A DNA stretch of 64,000 bases, from NCBI RefSeq assembly GCF_029784165.1, contig NC_073695.1:99761306-99825305 (forward strand), given 5' to 3'. This DNA comes from Wyeomyia smithii. Lineage: Eukaryota > Arthropoda > Insecta > Diptera > Culicidae. The position numbers and the translations under genes are program-made. A model generated the notes under the pieces. It saw only the letters and a program-made list of their open reading frames with translations. It ran no database searches and had not been told where the DNA came from. Below are positions 1 through 9,970 of this stretch, piece by piece (position 1 is the stretch's first letter; the number at the start of each line of letters is the position of its first letter).

Positions 1-1
1 G

Positions 2-851
2 CCTGTTGATCCCACAATGGACAAAAAGGGTAAGGAATACTACAAGCGGCATCCTTCAGTATCAGTACGAGATGTGGCGAGAAAGCTTGGAACCTCGGCG
101 AGTAACGTTATGCGTGCCAAGGGAAGAATGGGTCTGCAGACCCGTCGGAAGCAGAAGCAGCCAAAACGAAATCCAAAACAAGCTGAATCTGTGAAACCGA
201 GAGCTCGGAAGCTTTATGACAAACTTCTGACCAAAAAAAAAGGGGTGTGTTATCATGGATGACGAAACCTACATAAAACTGGACTATAAGACTCTGCCAG
301 GACCGCAATTTAATACATCACCGAAGGGAAAAGATGTCCCTGGACCAGTGAAAGCCATTTACACCGAAAAATTCGGCAAGAAGGTAATGGTTTGGCAGGC
401 CATTTGTGAATGTGGGAAAATATCTCGTCCATTCATTACGAATGACACAATGAATGGTAAAATTTACGTGAAAGAGTGTTTGCAGAAAAGGTTGTTACCC
501 ATGGTTAAGCAGCATAACAATCCTCCAATCTTTTGGCCCGATCTTGCTTCCTGCCATTACTCTAAGGATGCACTAGGGTGGTATAAAACAAATTATGTCA
601 CATGTGTCTCAAAGGAGATGAATCCTCCAAACTGCCCTGAAATTCGCCCTATTGAAACTTTTTGGGCTTTGACCAAGGCAAAGCTGAGGAAATATGTCAA
701 ACCAGCGGACAATGTTGAAAAATTTAAAAAAGATTGGTTTAAAGTGGTAAAAATGGTCGGAGAACACACTGTGCAAAAGCTTATGAGTAGTGTTAAGAGA
801 AAAGTTAGAGAACTCGCGTATCCTACGAAAAATAATCCCAACTTGAATTGA
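2..851 (+). pseudogene. Tc1/mariner superfamily transposase, ITmD37E-type, 5'-incomplete and frameshifted
   Basis: The product would be a cut-and-paste transposase that binds element ends and inserts at TA. The first frame (from the window edge to 262) reads a helix-turn-helix-like stretch with HPSVSVRDVARKLGTSASNV. The second frame (255-851) carries the catalytic core: MDDETY for the first acidic residue, WPDLASCHY for the second, and NCPEIRPIETFWA for the third. I count 37 residues between the second D and the final E, so this is DD37E, a spacing known from mosquito ITmD37E elements. The two halves are out of register by one base. The break lies at or just after an A9 run at 233-241, upstream of the first catalytic D. 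The N-terminal part lies outside the window. An AATAAA stands about 40 bases after the stop (887-892). It is inactive as written, but has only this one visible lesion. Confidence 0.85.
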
Positions 852-892
852 AACTGGAAAGAAAACACTTATTATCTATATTTCAGAATAAA

Positions 893-1054
893 ATGACCCG
901 AAAAATCCTGTATTTTTTGTTTTATTCAAGAAAGAAGATGTATTTATAATTTTCGGAACAGTCTATATTGGTAGAATTTTTTGGAACACGACTCATTTTT
1001 TAGAAGCTTTATACTATTTTGGGAAGGTATTAATGTCAAAAATTTGTAGGGCCA
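893..1054. other. AT-rich transposon flank, nothing recognised
   Basis: This AT-rich stretch follows the transposase stop. The 3' terminal inverted repeat of the ITm element probably lies here, but its partner is outside the window, so I cannot place the end. Confidence 0.4.
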
Positions 1055-1407
1055 AAACAGTTTGTTTGATCAGCGTGATGTCTTCGGTGAAGTTGTAGAT
1101 AATAATTTTGTGTTTTCGAAAAAAACGTACACTCTAAGAATTTTTTTTTGAAAATAAGATAGAAGAAAAATTGAAAAATAAATATCTAAAAAAGCTCATT
1201 TTTGAAAAATCTATTTTTTATAAAAACTACAAAAGAATACATAAGCAATGCAACCGGTCCGATCATGGAGAAATCAGGAAAAAAGTTGAGATATTTTGAA
1301 AAAAAAAAAATAATTTTTTTCACAGGGTACATTTTTCATGTAAGGACAAAATTGCCCTTATCTACAACTTTGCTAAATTGAGCATGCCAATCAAACAAGC
1401 CGTTTTG
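1055..1407. repeat. Diverged foldback repeat with 49-bp arms
   Basis: The left arm (about 1055-1103) and right arm (about 1358-1407) pair as inverted repeats over about 49 bases with roughly three quarters identity. Both arms carry a form of the motif GATGTCTTCGGTGAAGTTGT. The spacer is AT-rich with A and T homopolymers and no open frame. It looks like a degenerate MITE or the hairpin end of a larger element. Confidence 0.5.
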
Positions 1408-1475
1408 ATTGTAAAAATATTTTTAATTCCCATAGAGTGCTCTGGAAATTAAAAATATTTCTACAGCCAAAACGG
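1400..1475. repeat. Inverted repeat with arms of about 31 bp
   Basis: CCGTTTTGATTGTAAAAATA at 1400-1419 opens a left arm ending at 1430. The right arm 1444-1475 is largely its reverse complement and ends in CAAAACGG. The loop is about 13 bases. The arms are AT-rich, so this is probably part of the surrounding foldback repeat rather than a functional RNA. Confidence 0.5.
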
Positions 1476-1730
1476 TTTGAATCTGGTGTAGCTACATCAC
1501 AAAGGCGAATTTGACATCATATCTGTTAGGACCTGTTGTTAAACAGAAGATGTTTGTACTGCTTTAAAAACAATGCAAAATATATACTTGCTGGCATACG
1601 CTTTCATTGCGACTATTACTACCACACTTTTGACATAGAGTTACAACGTGTGAATGAAAATCAAAATACACCGAACGTTACATGTAACCGTAGAAAACGC
1701 ACCATGGCGTTGTTGTTCGTTCGTTGCGTG

Positions 1731-1785
1731 CCGAGCCGAAGACGAGCATCAAATACCGAATGCTTGATGCTCGTCTTCGGTTCGG
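1731..1785. repeat. 22-bp inverted repeat, 11-nt loop
   Basis: Left arm 1731-1752 and right arm 1764-1785 pair over 22 bases. The only non-Watson-Crick position would be a G-U pair in a + strand transcript. The loop is 11 nt. The arms are about half GC in an AT-rich setting, which makes the match unlikely to be low-complexity chance. It could be the end of a transposon or a small hairpin RNA. No promoter is evident. Confidence 0.6.
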
Positions 1786-1799
1786 CTGGGTAAAGTACG

Positions 1800-2300
1800 C
1801 ACGGCTCTTAGTGCTGTGCACACTATACTTAGTTCGCAGCTGCATGTGCCTGCATGTTTTCCCTCAAGACATCAGTTTATAAAAACTTTCTCTAAACAGA
1901 TCATGAAATTGCTTGCGAAATGAGGTTGTTGCAAACTTTTCGGAAAAGCTTTTCCTTCGAGACACCGGAAAAGTCAAGGCTCATGGTGGTAAACAATAAT
2001 TGCCCTGATGGAACGGGGAGATTCTACTAATTTTATTTTCAGATACTGATAAAGATGATATAACAGCAGCCAGTTAGTTTCTAATCGAAACATCCGCACT
2101 AAGATTCGCGGAAATTTGACCTTGAAACTTTACATCAACTTTCGCTGCTTGACAATGAAGTAATAATGATAACTGCTGATAAGTTTTTTCGTTTTCAAAA
2201 TGCATTATCGTGATTTTTTTTGTCGAGATTTCGGTGCTCTTCGTAGAACTGTACAATGCGCTTTCACAATGCAACTTGTTTCGACGCCATTTTGAACAGA
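1800..2300 (+). repeat. Long non-coding repeat family, diverged copy C
   Basis: The part at about 1840-2185 aligns by eye with 27190-27480 (+) and with the reverse complement of 45700-46090. Shared landmarks in order are GCATGTTTT-CTCAAGACATCAGTTT, ACAAACTTTTCGGAAAA, CTTCGAGACA, ACGGGGAGA and CTTGAAACTTT-ATCAA. No open frame is shared between copies. This copy keeps the ACATCAGTTT segment that the copy at 26488-27640 has lost. Confidence 0.6.
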
Positions 2301-2329
2301 GCTGAGTATGTGTAAACAAAACAAAAAAT

Positions 2330-3112
2330 AGTGACATAAACAGAAGGGACAGAAATAGAGAAAAAGAAAGATTGATAGAGATAGAGAGAAAAATAGAAAA
2401 AGAAAGGGGGATAGAGAGAGCTAAAGAGAGAGACAGAGATCTAAAACGAGAAAGATAAAGAAAGAATGATAGATAGAGATAAATAGAGATAGAGAGAGAT
2501 AAAGAGCGATAGCGAGAGAAATAGAGTGAGATAGAGAGACATAGAGAGAGAGTTGAAAGATGAAGAGAGAGATACTGAGAGATGGAGAGAGAGATACCAA
2601 GAGATAAAGAGAGAGAGACACAGAGAGAAAGATAGAAAAAGAAAGAGAAAATAAGGGAGAGATAGAGAGAGAAATAGAGAGAGATAGAAAGCGACAGAGT
2701 GAGATACAAAGAGATGGATGGAGAGGGAGATACTGAGAGAGAGATACCTAAAGATAGAGAGAGAGGTAGAGAGATAGTGAGTTATAGAGAGCGATAGAAA
2801 AAAGAGATAGAGAGAAGAAAAATAGATAGAGAGAGAGATAAAGAAAGAACCGGAGGAGGAAGGAAAAAAAGAGAAGTGTTAGAAAAAGAGAGAAAGAAGG
2901 AGCGAGAGAGAGAAAGAGGGAGAGAAAGAAAATAGAGAGAAAGAACAAAAGAGAGAGAGAGAGGAAGAGAGAGGAAGAGAGAGAAAGAAAGAGAGAGGAA
3001 TAGAAGAGTGAGAAGGAGAGGAAGAGAAGAATAAAGAGAAAAAAAGAGAAAGCCAAGGAGAGCAAGAGAAAGAAACGTAGAGCAAGAGAAAGAAACGTAG
3101 AGCAAGAGAAAG
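2330..3112. repeat. Polypurine GA-rich low-complexity tract
   Basis: About 780 bases are almost pure purine on the + strand, built from imperfect GAGA, GATA and GAAA units. Near the end a 20-bp unit (AGCAAGAGAAAGAAACGTAG) occurs twice and then partly a third time (3061-3110). Long reverse-strand open frames rich in Ser and Leu are artefacts of the repeat. Confidence 0.9.
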
Positions 3113-3735
3113 AGTGTGAGTGAGTGAGTGAGTGAGTGAGTGAGTGAGTGAGTGAGTGAGTGAGTGAGTGAGTGAGTGAGTGAGTGAGTGAGTGAGTGAG
3201 TGAGTGAGTGAGTGAGTTAGTGAGTGAGTTAGTAAGTGAGTGAGTGTGTGAGTGAGTGAGCGAGCGAGCGAGTGAGTGAGTGAGTGAGTAAGTGAGTGAG
3301 TGAGAGAGTGAGTGAGTGACCGAATGAGTGAGTGACGAATGAGTGAGTGAGTGAGCGAGTGAGTGAGTGAGCGAGTGAGTGAGTGAGTGAGTGAGTGAGT
3401 GAGTGAGTGAGTGAGTGAGTGAGTGAGTGAGTGAGTGAGTGAGTGAGTGAGTGAGTGAGTGAGTGAGTGAGTGAGTGAGAGAGTGAGTGAGTGAGTGAGT
3501 GAGTGAGTGAGTGAGTGAGTGAGTGAGTGAGTGAGTGAGTGATTGGGTGAGTGAGTGAGTGAGTGAGTGAGTGAGTGAGTGAGTGTGTGAGTGAGTGAAT
3601 GAGTGAGTGAGTGAGTGAGTGAGTGATTGGGTGAGTGAGTGAGTGAGTGAGAGAGTGAGTGAGTGATCGATTGAGTGAGTGTGAGAATGAGCGAGTGACG
3701 AATGCGAGAGTGAGTGAGTGAGTAAGTGAGTGTGT
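3113..3735. repeat. (GTGA)n tetranucleotide array, about 620 bp
   Basis: This array continues from the GA tract without a gap. Units are GTGA with scattered variants (GCGA, GTTA, GAGA, TTGG). The reverse-strand frame encoding Thr-His-Ser-Leu repeats is an artefact. Several identical variant blocks recur, which suggests internal duplication by slippage or unequal exchange. Confidence 0.95.
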
Positions 3736-3741
3736 GTGCGT

Positions 3742-3842
3742 AGGAATGAATGAATGAAATCTGAATGAATTAATGTATGAAGAAAGAATGAATATAGAAT
3801 GAATGAATGAATGAATGAATGAATGAACGAATGAATGAATGA
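3742..3842. repeat. (GAAT)n microsatellite
   Basis: The block contains two runs of GAAT units separated by a degenerate stretch. It is the last part of a three-motif simple-sequence block that spans 2330-3842. Confidence 0.9.
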
Positions 3843-3849
3843 TCAACGA

Positions 3850-5280
3850 AGGCATTCTGTCGCGTTCGCTCTGGTTGACTGGTATACGATCAATCTGACG
3901 TGCATGTTGTCTGCAATTTGCTTGCAGGTTGTCTTTAACTCGAGTTTCAGGTGCAATAAGCAATAGTTAAAATCAACTAGATATGTTTAATGGATGTTTC
4001 AAAATACAAAAATACAAAAAAAAAATCAATATAAATAACCGAAACGTGGGTAGAACTTCGAAAAAAGTACGACATCATACAATTAACTCTCCAGTGCCTA
4101 TACCCGCCTTTCGACGGATTTTAGTAAATTCACCATAAATCTTTTAAAATATTTTACCTTTTTTCTATAAAGGTACAGCAATCACTGGTAAAACCAACGG
4201 TCTAAGAGTGAACCAATGAGTCAACTGTCATATATAACTCAACTCAGTTCGACAAATTGCGCATTTTTAGTGTGTGTGTATGTATGTGTGTTTCTTTATT
4301 TTTTAGTTTGCGTATGCTCTTTTGCGTGAAAACATGTATGTTTATATACGTTTATAACAAATGGCTAACACGAATATATCCGAATTTAATGGAAAAACAA
4401 AGCCATTATCATTTCTGATATACCAGAATAATCATAAGTACAAAATTATACTAAATTCTGTTATCATATACTTTAATGTGTAAAAGAATTTCTTTACAAA
4501 ATCAAAAGGAATATGAAATCAGATTGAAATGAAACTAAGAATCATTTATTATATTTCATTGCTTCTTAAACACCTAAACACTCTTGTCGAGTGATGTTTG
4601 TATCGTGGTCGGATATTTTCTCTTTAATAATACGAACAAAAAGAAACTTGTGAATAAGTAAAATGATTTGTGAACAACATTTCATATGTTGCAGTACAGA
4701 GTGCTCCAAATTTTTCCAAAGGAGGTTACCAAACTGAAAAATGGGTTTATAATTTCAACTTCCAGGAGATTTTCTAAACATACCTATCATAATTTTCTTT
4801 TAGTTTAATTTTTCATCAAATTTTATGTTAAACTTATTGTGCCAATTACCGATAAAATTCCAGTACTTATTGCAATTGTATGATGCACATTATTCGACTA
4901 ATAAGATTTCAAGGTGAGATATGTTCAAGTACGATAACGTTTTGTTGAAGTTTCTATTCATACATGTGAACAACATTTCAAAAAATCAATTCAAAGACTC
5001 ACACACGAATCTCGAGATCTAATGGGAACGAAAATTTTCTGCCAAAAAGTAAAAGTTCAAATTTCAATACACTTTGTTATTTGAATCTCTCAAAGACCTA
5101 TAAAAACTAAGCGACGAACCCGCTTTCGTCCAAGTTTTCTCAAAATAATACCAAAAAAGCTAATTAACAACAAATAAGCAAATTTGCAACTCATTCATGA
5201 CACGCTGGTCATCCAGCGCCAATTCCTCAAGCGGTTTTTTGTGTCGCATTGAACCGATTGACAGTGCCTACAGCCATTAA
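3850..5280. other. AT-rich sequence with one dispersed repeat, otherwise nothing recognised
   Basis: No coding region, RNA gene or strong inverted repeat is visible, apart from the dispersed repeat at 4090-4330. Composition is strongly AT-rich. Confidence 0.5.
4090..4330 (+). repeat. Dispersed mosquito-type repeat (GTAYAGCAATCACTGG family), copy 1
   Basis: Landmarks are AAGGTACAGCAATCACTGG, then GTCATATATAACTCAACTCA, then GTTCGACAAATTG-GCATTTT followed by a TGTGTGTATG run. The same order appears at 47495-47640 and 48130-48250. I recall this order from Aedes repeats, but cannot check a family name here. It has no open frame. Confidence 0.65.
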
Positions 5281-6730
5281 CGCATTCGAGTAATTTGCAC
5301 TACTCTGAGTACCGTTGCTCATGCCCAAGCATGCAACCACTTCCCGATGCATACGATGCGTCTCATGTGTGCCAATTCAACGTCACCGTCACCGCCATCG
5401 CCTTCGCCACCGCAGGCGTCATCGTCTTCATAGCCCATGTCGTATTCTTTGCTAGCCCTCATTCTATCATTCCGACCGCCATCACTGCCGCTGGCGACTG
5501 AGCGCAATCTAATATGTTATGACGATATTTCAGAATAGCGGTTACTTACGGTACTTTTCGCTTTTCAATTCAAAACCGACGGCAGCCACTCGGTTGGCCT
5601 CGGCCTACAGCACGGTTTAGGTGCGGCGCGCAGCATCGAAACATGCGCACAAACAAAACGGAGGAAAACCAGTAGTGGTATCGAAGAAAAAGACGCATTT
5701 AGCCTATATTTGCACCAGCAGTTCATTGACTCCTGGCTGGCTCTCTGTTGACGCCTTTTCTGCGCTCTACGGTGGCTTTCGGCGAAGCACTCTGCTGGCT
5801 GCAGAGAGTTCGCAGCATCAGCTGACGTTGGAACTAAATCCAGTCAGGCGGAAAACAATTATCGTCGAATTGTGGCGAGAGAGTTTGAGAGAGCCGTACA
5901 AGTTTAATGTGGTGAAACCCGAATTAGTGATAGACTTGCATAATTATTGAATCAAACAACTTTTGAATGGAATCTTCTCAGTTAACCTAGAAAAAACTGA
6001 AATTTGTAGTAATTTGCCCAATATTACCGGTTTAAAGCCGATCGTAAAAAATAATGGCAATTTTAAGATATGAAGAAATGGGACAAATTACAATTCTTAG
6101 AACAAAGAATAGTACCTACCTAGTCACAAAGTACATTGTAGCAGGATGGGAAATGCGCCATGCTGCCTGTGATCAGTTTCCAGTACACAGCTTTCCCCGT
6201 ATTCGTTTTCCCCTCGCACCACTGCTGATAGCAGTGAATGGCAAATGATCGCAGTAATTCTTCCTCATGGCTATATACTTTTTTTTCACCACCTCTGAGT
6301 CGGCTTCGATCGACACGATTTTACCGTTATAAATTATCACCGTCACCATTATCGTCATCGCGCCCGCGCGCTCAAATCGGGGGCTCTACGAACGCAAGTG
6401 GAATCACACAGCAGCAGCGCTCTCGTCGCCCTCGGCCGCCAGACCGTGGGGACCGAAGTACCCAAGTGTTATTATGTGACACAGACTGACTCAAGATGAC
6501 TTCATACCGACCGATCAGGCTCAAGCCGGACCGCTGAGAACCGATTCCGGTTAAAAGCTTGACGCCTGTTGGCAGATTTGTTGACGGTGAAAGGTAATGT
6601 GGGAGTGGGGTCAAGGCAGGGGAGGAGACAGAGCTAAACTTGAAAACCCTTTCCTTCGAAGAGCGTGCGGGGTAGCGATTCGATGTAGAACGGGTTGGGC
6701 TTGCCGTCGTCAGAGTTTATTGACATACTT
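5281..6730. other. GC-richer unexplained sequence
   Basis: This stretch is clearly richer in GC than its flanks. It contains CpG-containing patches at about 5330-5510, 5580-5880 and 6310-6520. The open frames present have no family resemblance that I recognise, and several lack an ATG. A sequence resembling a splice donor (AAAG|GTAATG) occurs near 6592. It may be single-copy DNA, possibly regulatory or an untranslated exon. I see no decisive evidence. Confidence 0.35.
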
Positions 6731-6910
6731 ATGTAAGCGATTTGAGTAGCGAGGTCGAATAGTGTCGGCTGGTAGTATGAATGACTAGTTTGCTTATGTT
6801 TTTTTTCTTTTCTGACTAAGTAATTGAAGATATTAAATGTTTTTTTTTTATTTTTTTTAAAGGGGGGAATTTGTTAGTAGCTTAAGTATTTATGATAACT
6901 ATTAGTAAGT

Positions 6911-7076
6911 AAGGGACCATCCACATACCACGTGGACAGCTTTGGGGGCGGGGGTGGGGGTTTGGATTGGCTAATGTCCACGGTCCATACATTTTTTTTA
7001 GAATTGTCCACGGAGGGGTAGGGGGGGGGGTTAAAATCGTTAAAAATCTGTCCACGTGGTATGTGGATGGCCCCTA
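6911..7076. mobile_element. MITE of about 166 bp with about 27-bp terminal inverted repeats
   Basis: Left end 6911-6938 (GGGACCATCCACATACCACG followed by TGGACA) and right end 7049-7076 are near-perfect reverse complements. The interior is two G-rich blocks around a short AT spacer. It belongs to the broad class of insect repeats that begin with GGGGCCATCCA. Pieces of a related family may lie at 62880-63180. No target duplication is clear. It abuts the palindrome at 7084. Confidence 0.8.
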
Positions 7077-7083
7077 ATGAATA

Positions 7084-7757
7084 TGTGTGTCCAATCACAG
7101 TTGGTGACTTCTCAACGCTGTTAGAAATTTGTAATTTTAATTGTTAGGATTTGTTTGCTTTCCCAATTAGGACTTATCGTTCGTAGGGAATTAAACCTAC
7201 TTGTCAAAAAAGTGGAACAAAACTTACAACTAACTTAATTGCTAACTTATTGGCTATAAAGAGAGCTTATCGTAGCAATTGAGGATTGCAACGATTTTTG
7301 TCGGATATTGTTAATAATTTTATTTTACATAGCTTCTAATGTTTCAACACCAGTAAGTCTATGTAATTCGAGTGTACCAAACCAAGGAGGACGCTTCAAA
7401 ATAATTTTCAGAATTCTATCACTGAAATATTGGAAATGATTTTGAAACGATTACATTGGTTTAGTACACTCGATCTTCATAGACTTACTGGTGTTGACTC
7501 ATTAGAAGCTATGTCAAAGAGAATTATTACCAATTTTCGGCAAACATCGTTGCAACCCTCAATTGCTACGATAAGCTCTGTATATAGGCAATAAGTTAGC
7601 AATTAAGATAGTTGTAAGTTCATCTCCCTATTTTACCAAGTAGGTTTAAATGCCTATGAATGAGAAGTTCTAACTGAGGAAGCGAACAAATACTAACAAT
7701 TAAAGTTATAAATTTTTGTCAGTGTAGAGAAGTCATCATTTGTGATTGGCCCCACAA
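7084..7757. repeat. Long near-palindrome, arms of about 330 bp
   Basis: The left arm 7084-7419 and right arm 7431-7757 are reverse complements throughout, with scattered mismatches and small indels. The centre is near 7420-7430. Paired landmarks: CCAATCAC 7091 with GTGATTGG 7742; AGCTTATCGTAGCAATTGAG 7265 with its complement near 7560; ACCAGTAAGTCTATG near 7350 with its complement near 7480. No frame of note is present. The outer left end lies eight bases from a MITE. It is a foldback transposon or an inverted duplication, and a transcript across it would form a very long hairpin. Confidence 0.85.
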
Positions 7758-7791
7758 ACTTATTATTTGCTTATAAATTTATTATAAACTA

Positions 7792-8440
7792 GCTGACCCG
7801 GCAAGCTTCGTCCCGCCCATTTTTGTCTTTAATTAAATAATTTCAAACATTCCAAATTCATTGATTCCTTGCATTTTTTTGCCATAGGATATAATTAATG
7901 TCAAAAAACAAATCGTTTGAAATGATTGGTTTTATCGGAATAATAATATACTCGACTTTTGGCTTCTGTACATCACCTCTATTCTGAAAATATTTATATC
8001 GGGTGGTATTCGGTCATTTTCAGCTGTTTTCTGCCATCAATCTGATTCCGGAAATACCCATATTGGATGATGTTCAGTTGTTTTGGTTGTTTTCCAGAAA
8101 CTGAAAGTGGTCCTCTTTGAATTCAAAATTATGTCCAGGGTCAATGCTTGGTTTCTATCTTGGATCTAAGATTTTCGGATCTTAGATTTCAAAATGACAT
8201 TTGGAGACATTTTTTGGCCTCTGGGCGTTATTATAGTTCCGGAAACACCCATATCAGATACCGGAAGTTTCCATCTTAAATATAAAAATGCCGTCTGAAG
8301 TCGAATTCGGCCCTGTGCATCGTCCCGATCATTTCAGGCTATTTTCCGGAGAACCTGGTTGAAATGTCTGTTAAATTTGTATCCCATAGCCTACAGATTC
8401 GCACGAAATTTACACTCAACAGGGTGCTGATCCTCCCGGT
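7792..8440 (+). repeat. Degenerate dispersed repeat, CCGGAAGT family, copy 1
   Basis: It opens with ACTAGCTGACCCGGCAAGCT and continues with phrases that recur through the window: GTTCCGGAAATACCCATATT, GGTCATTTTCGGCTGTTTTC, CGGAAGTTTCCATCTT. Other copies lie at 12140, 13175, 20510, 48290 and 58355. It has no open frame. Confidence 0.7.
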
Positions 8441-8462
8441 AGCACTTTGCGAAGTATAGAAA

Positions 8463-8590
8463 CACGCTGATATTGCCAAGCAGATGGAATACGGTAGGTT
8501 ACAGTGCGCTGGTCACGTATGTTGGAAGAGCGAGCGGAAAAGATAATATTCAGCAGTGACCCGGATAGAGGTCAACGACTTTGAGGCACA
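8463..8590 (+). pseudogene. RTE-clade reverse transcriptase, C-terminal relic
   Basis: The frame from 8463 reads HADIAKQMEYGRLQCAGHV and then, after one shift, KIIFSSDPDRGQRL. This matches the ADIVKV-QRGRLQWAGHVARM and TIFSREPERGRRLRG segments of the RTE copies at 36885, 47184 and 59167. Only about 40 codons remain and they contain a frameshift, so it is an old 3' fragment. Confidence 0.75.
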
Positions 8591-9290
8591 CTTCACACTG
8601 CCTAGTATTTAAAACACATCTGATAACAAAACATATTCAACAAAATTTAAAAAAAAAATTTTTATTTAAATTTTATGTAAGAAAATTAAAAAATTATCAT
8701 TCCTAAACTTCAATCATAAAAAAGTTAAAACCCAAGTGTTGTGTTCAAAGACACGACCGCTTGGCTAACGTATAATTACATAAGGTTGTTTGTTACATCA
8801 CTTACACTGTTGCATACTAGCTTATGAAAAAGACTGCATATCCATGACAGCAAGTTTTCAACTGATTCGGCTGTCATTGCATTGCACAGCTCTCCCTGCT
8901 CCCCGTACATTCGGTACATAACCCGACAGTAACTGATGACAGCACACACATGCAAGGCCAAATGGGCTCTTATTTTGACGTAGGATACGTCTTACGGCAA
9001 CAATTACAAGGACCCAATTTCAATACAGAGATCCAATTTCAAAACCGAAAACATCGAGAGCGTCACGAAAATTGTCCAATTTCAAACGTTTTAAACTCAG
9101 TCAGTTTCCAACCGATTTCTGTCATTTTTGTAGCAATCGATTAGAAAATCATTTGAGCACCCGTCCAAATGCAGAAAATTGTAATCTGATTGTTCAAACT
9201 ATTGTAATATTGAAAATTGTTGAACATTGTCGAAACGCAATTGTCGACTTTTGATTGGTCGTTTGCTGCCTTTCCCTAAAAAGGACGACA
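8591..9290. other. AT-rich spacer, nothing recognised
   Basis: No coding potential or clear repeat is visible. It contains A and T homopolymers near 8650 and a stretch rich in AATTTCAAAAC-like words near 9020-9090. Confidence 0.4.
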
Positions 9291-9330
9291 GATTGGAGTA
9301 CCTAGTTAGTCGGGAATGCACTCTTTGGGC

Positions 9331-9363
9331 TATATAAAAGACTGTTTCTCCTTAAGCAAACCA
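9331..9363 (+). promoter_or_regulatory. TATA-box and initiator-like core promoter
   Basis: TATATAAAAG at 9331-9340 is followed 32 bases from its start by CCAGTT (A at 9363), close to an arthropod initiator. About 235 bases of GC-richer, CAG-repeat-containing sequence follow (9364-9600) before the minisatellite. The arrangement fits a real RNA polymerase II start site, possibly belonging to a repeated element. No coding frame downstream is convincing. Confidence 0.5.
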
Positions 9364-9604
9364 GTTTACTAGCAGCAAGCAGCAGCAGCGGACATCAATA
9401 CCGATGGCAGTAGGCGAAGTGGATCAGCAGCGGGCAAGAGCGGTAGTGGTTAGCTGCAGTTCCTACCTCTTTCAGTTCGGCTTCCCTTCGATCTAAGCTG
9501 GACCCTACCAGCGGTAATCCAATTCAGATATCGTTGGGTGACTACAACCCGAAACCGAAAGAAACTCGCACCGCCAGGTGGTTTGAGAAGCCACCATCAT
9601 CCAG

Positions 9605-9970
9605 CGTATGTATTTATAGGGTGTGTGCACATAACGTGTGTGAATATCTGTAGCGTGTGTCCTTAGCTATATAAGGTGTGTGGCTAGCGTGTGTGGCTTG
9701 CTATATAGCGTGTGGCTAGCGTGTGTGGCTTTCTATATAGCGTGTGGCTAGAGTACGTGGCTTGCTATATAACGTAGGTGGCTAGCTGTATAGCGTGTGT
9801 GTATGTTTATAGCGTGTATGCATGTCTGTAGCTCGTGTATGCATGTTTATATCGTGTGTGGCTTGCTAAATAGCGTGCGTGGTTTGCTATATAGAGTGTG
9901 CATGTCTAACGTGTCTGTGCATGTTTATAGCACGTGTGGCTTGCTATATAGCGTGTGTGGCAGCATAGCG
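9605..9970. repeat. Degenerate minisatellite, units of about 20 bp
   Basis: Units are variants of TATATAGCGTGTGTGGCTTG, repeated about 15 times with substitutions (GCATGTTTATAGCGTG variants in the middle). Strand asymmetry is marked: GTGTG on +. It lies directly downstream of the promoter-like cassette. Confidence 0.85.

Noticed and set aside
2074..3105. Minus-strand Ser/Leu-rich frames that look like hydrophobic membrane proteins
   Set aside because: They are artefacts of the GA-rich polypurine tract (complement CTCTCT).
2330..3842. CRISPR-like or satellite spacer array
   Set aside because: Units are contiguous simple repeats without unique spacers, and the organism is eukaryotic.
3229..3963. 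Minus-strand 244-codon frame rich in Thr-His-Ser-Leu
   Set aside because: It is a reading of the GTGA microsatellite and has no non-repeat domain.
5319..5507. Acidic Gly/Asp-rich minus-strand frame as a possible exon
   Set aside because: The frame has no ATG start and no family resemblance. Its acidic runs come from repeated GAC/GGC-type words.
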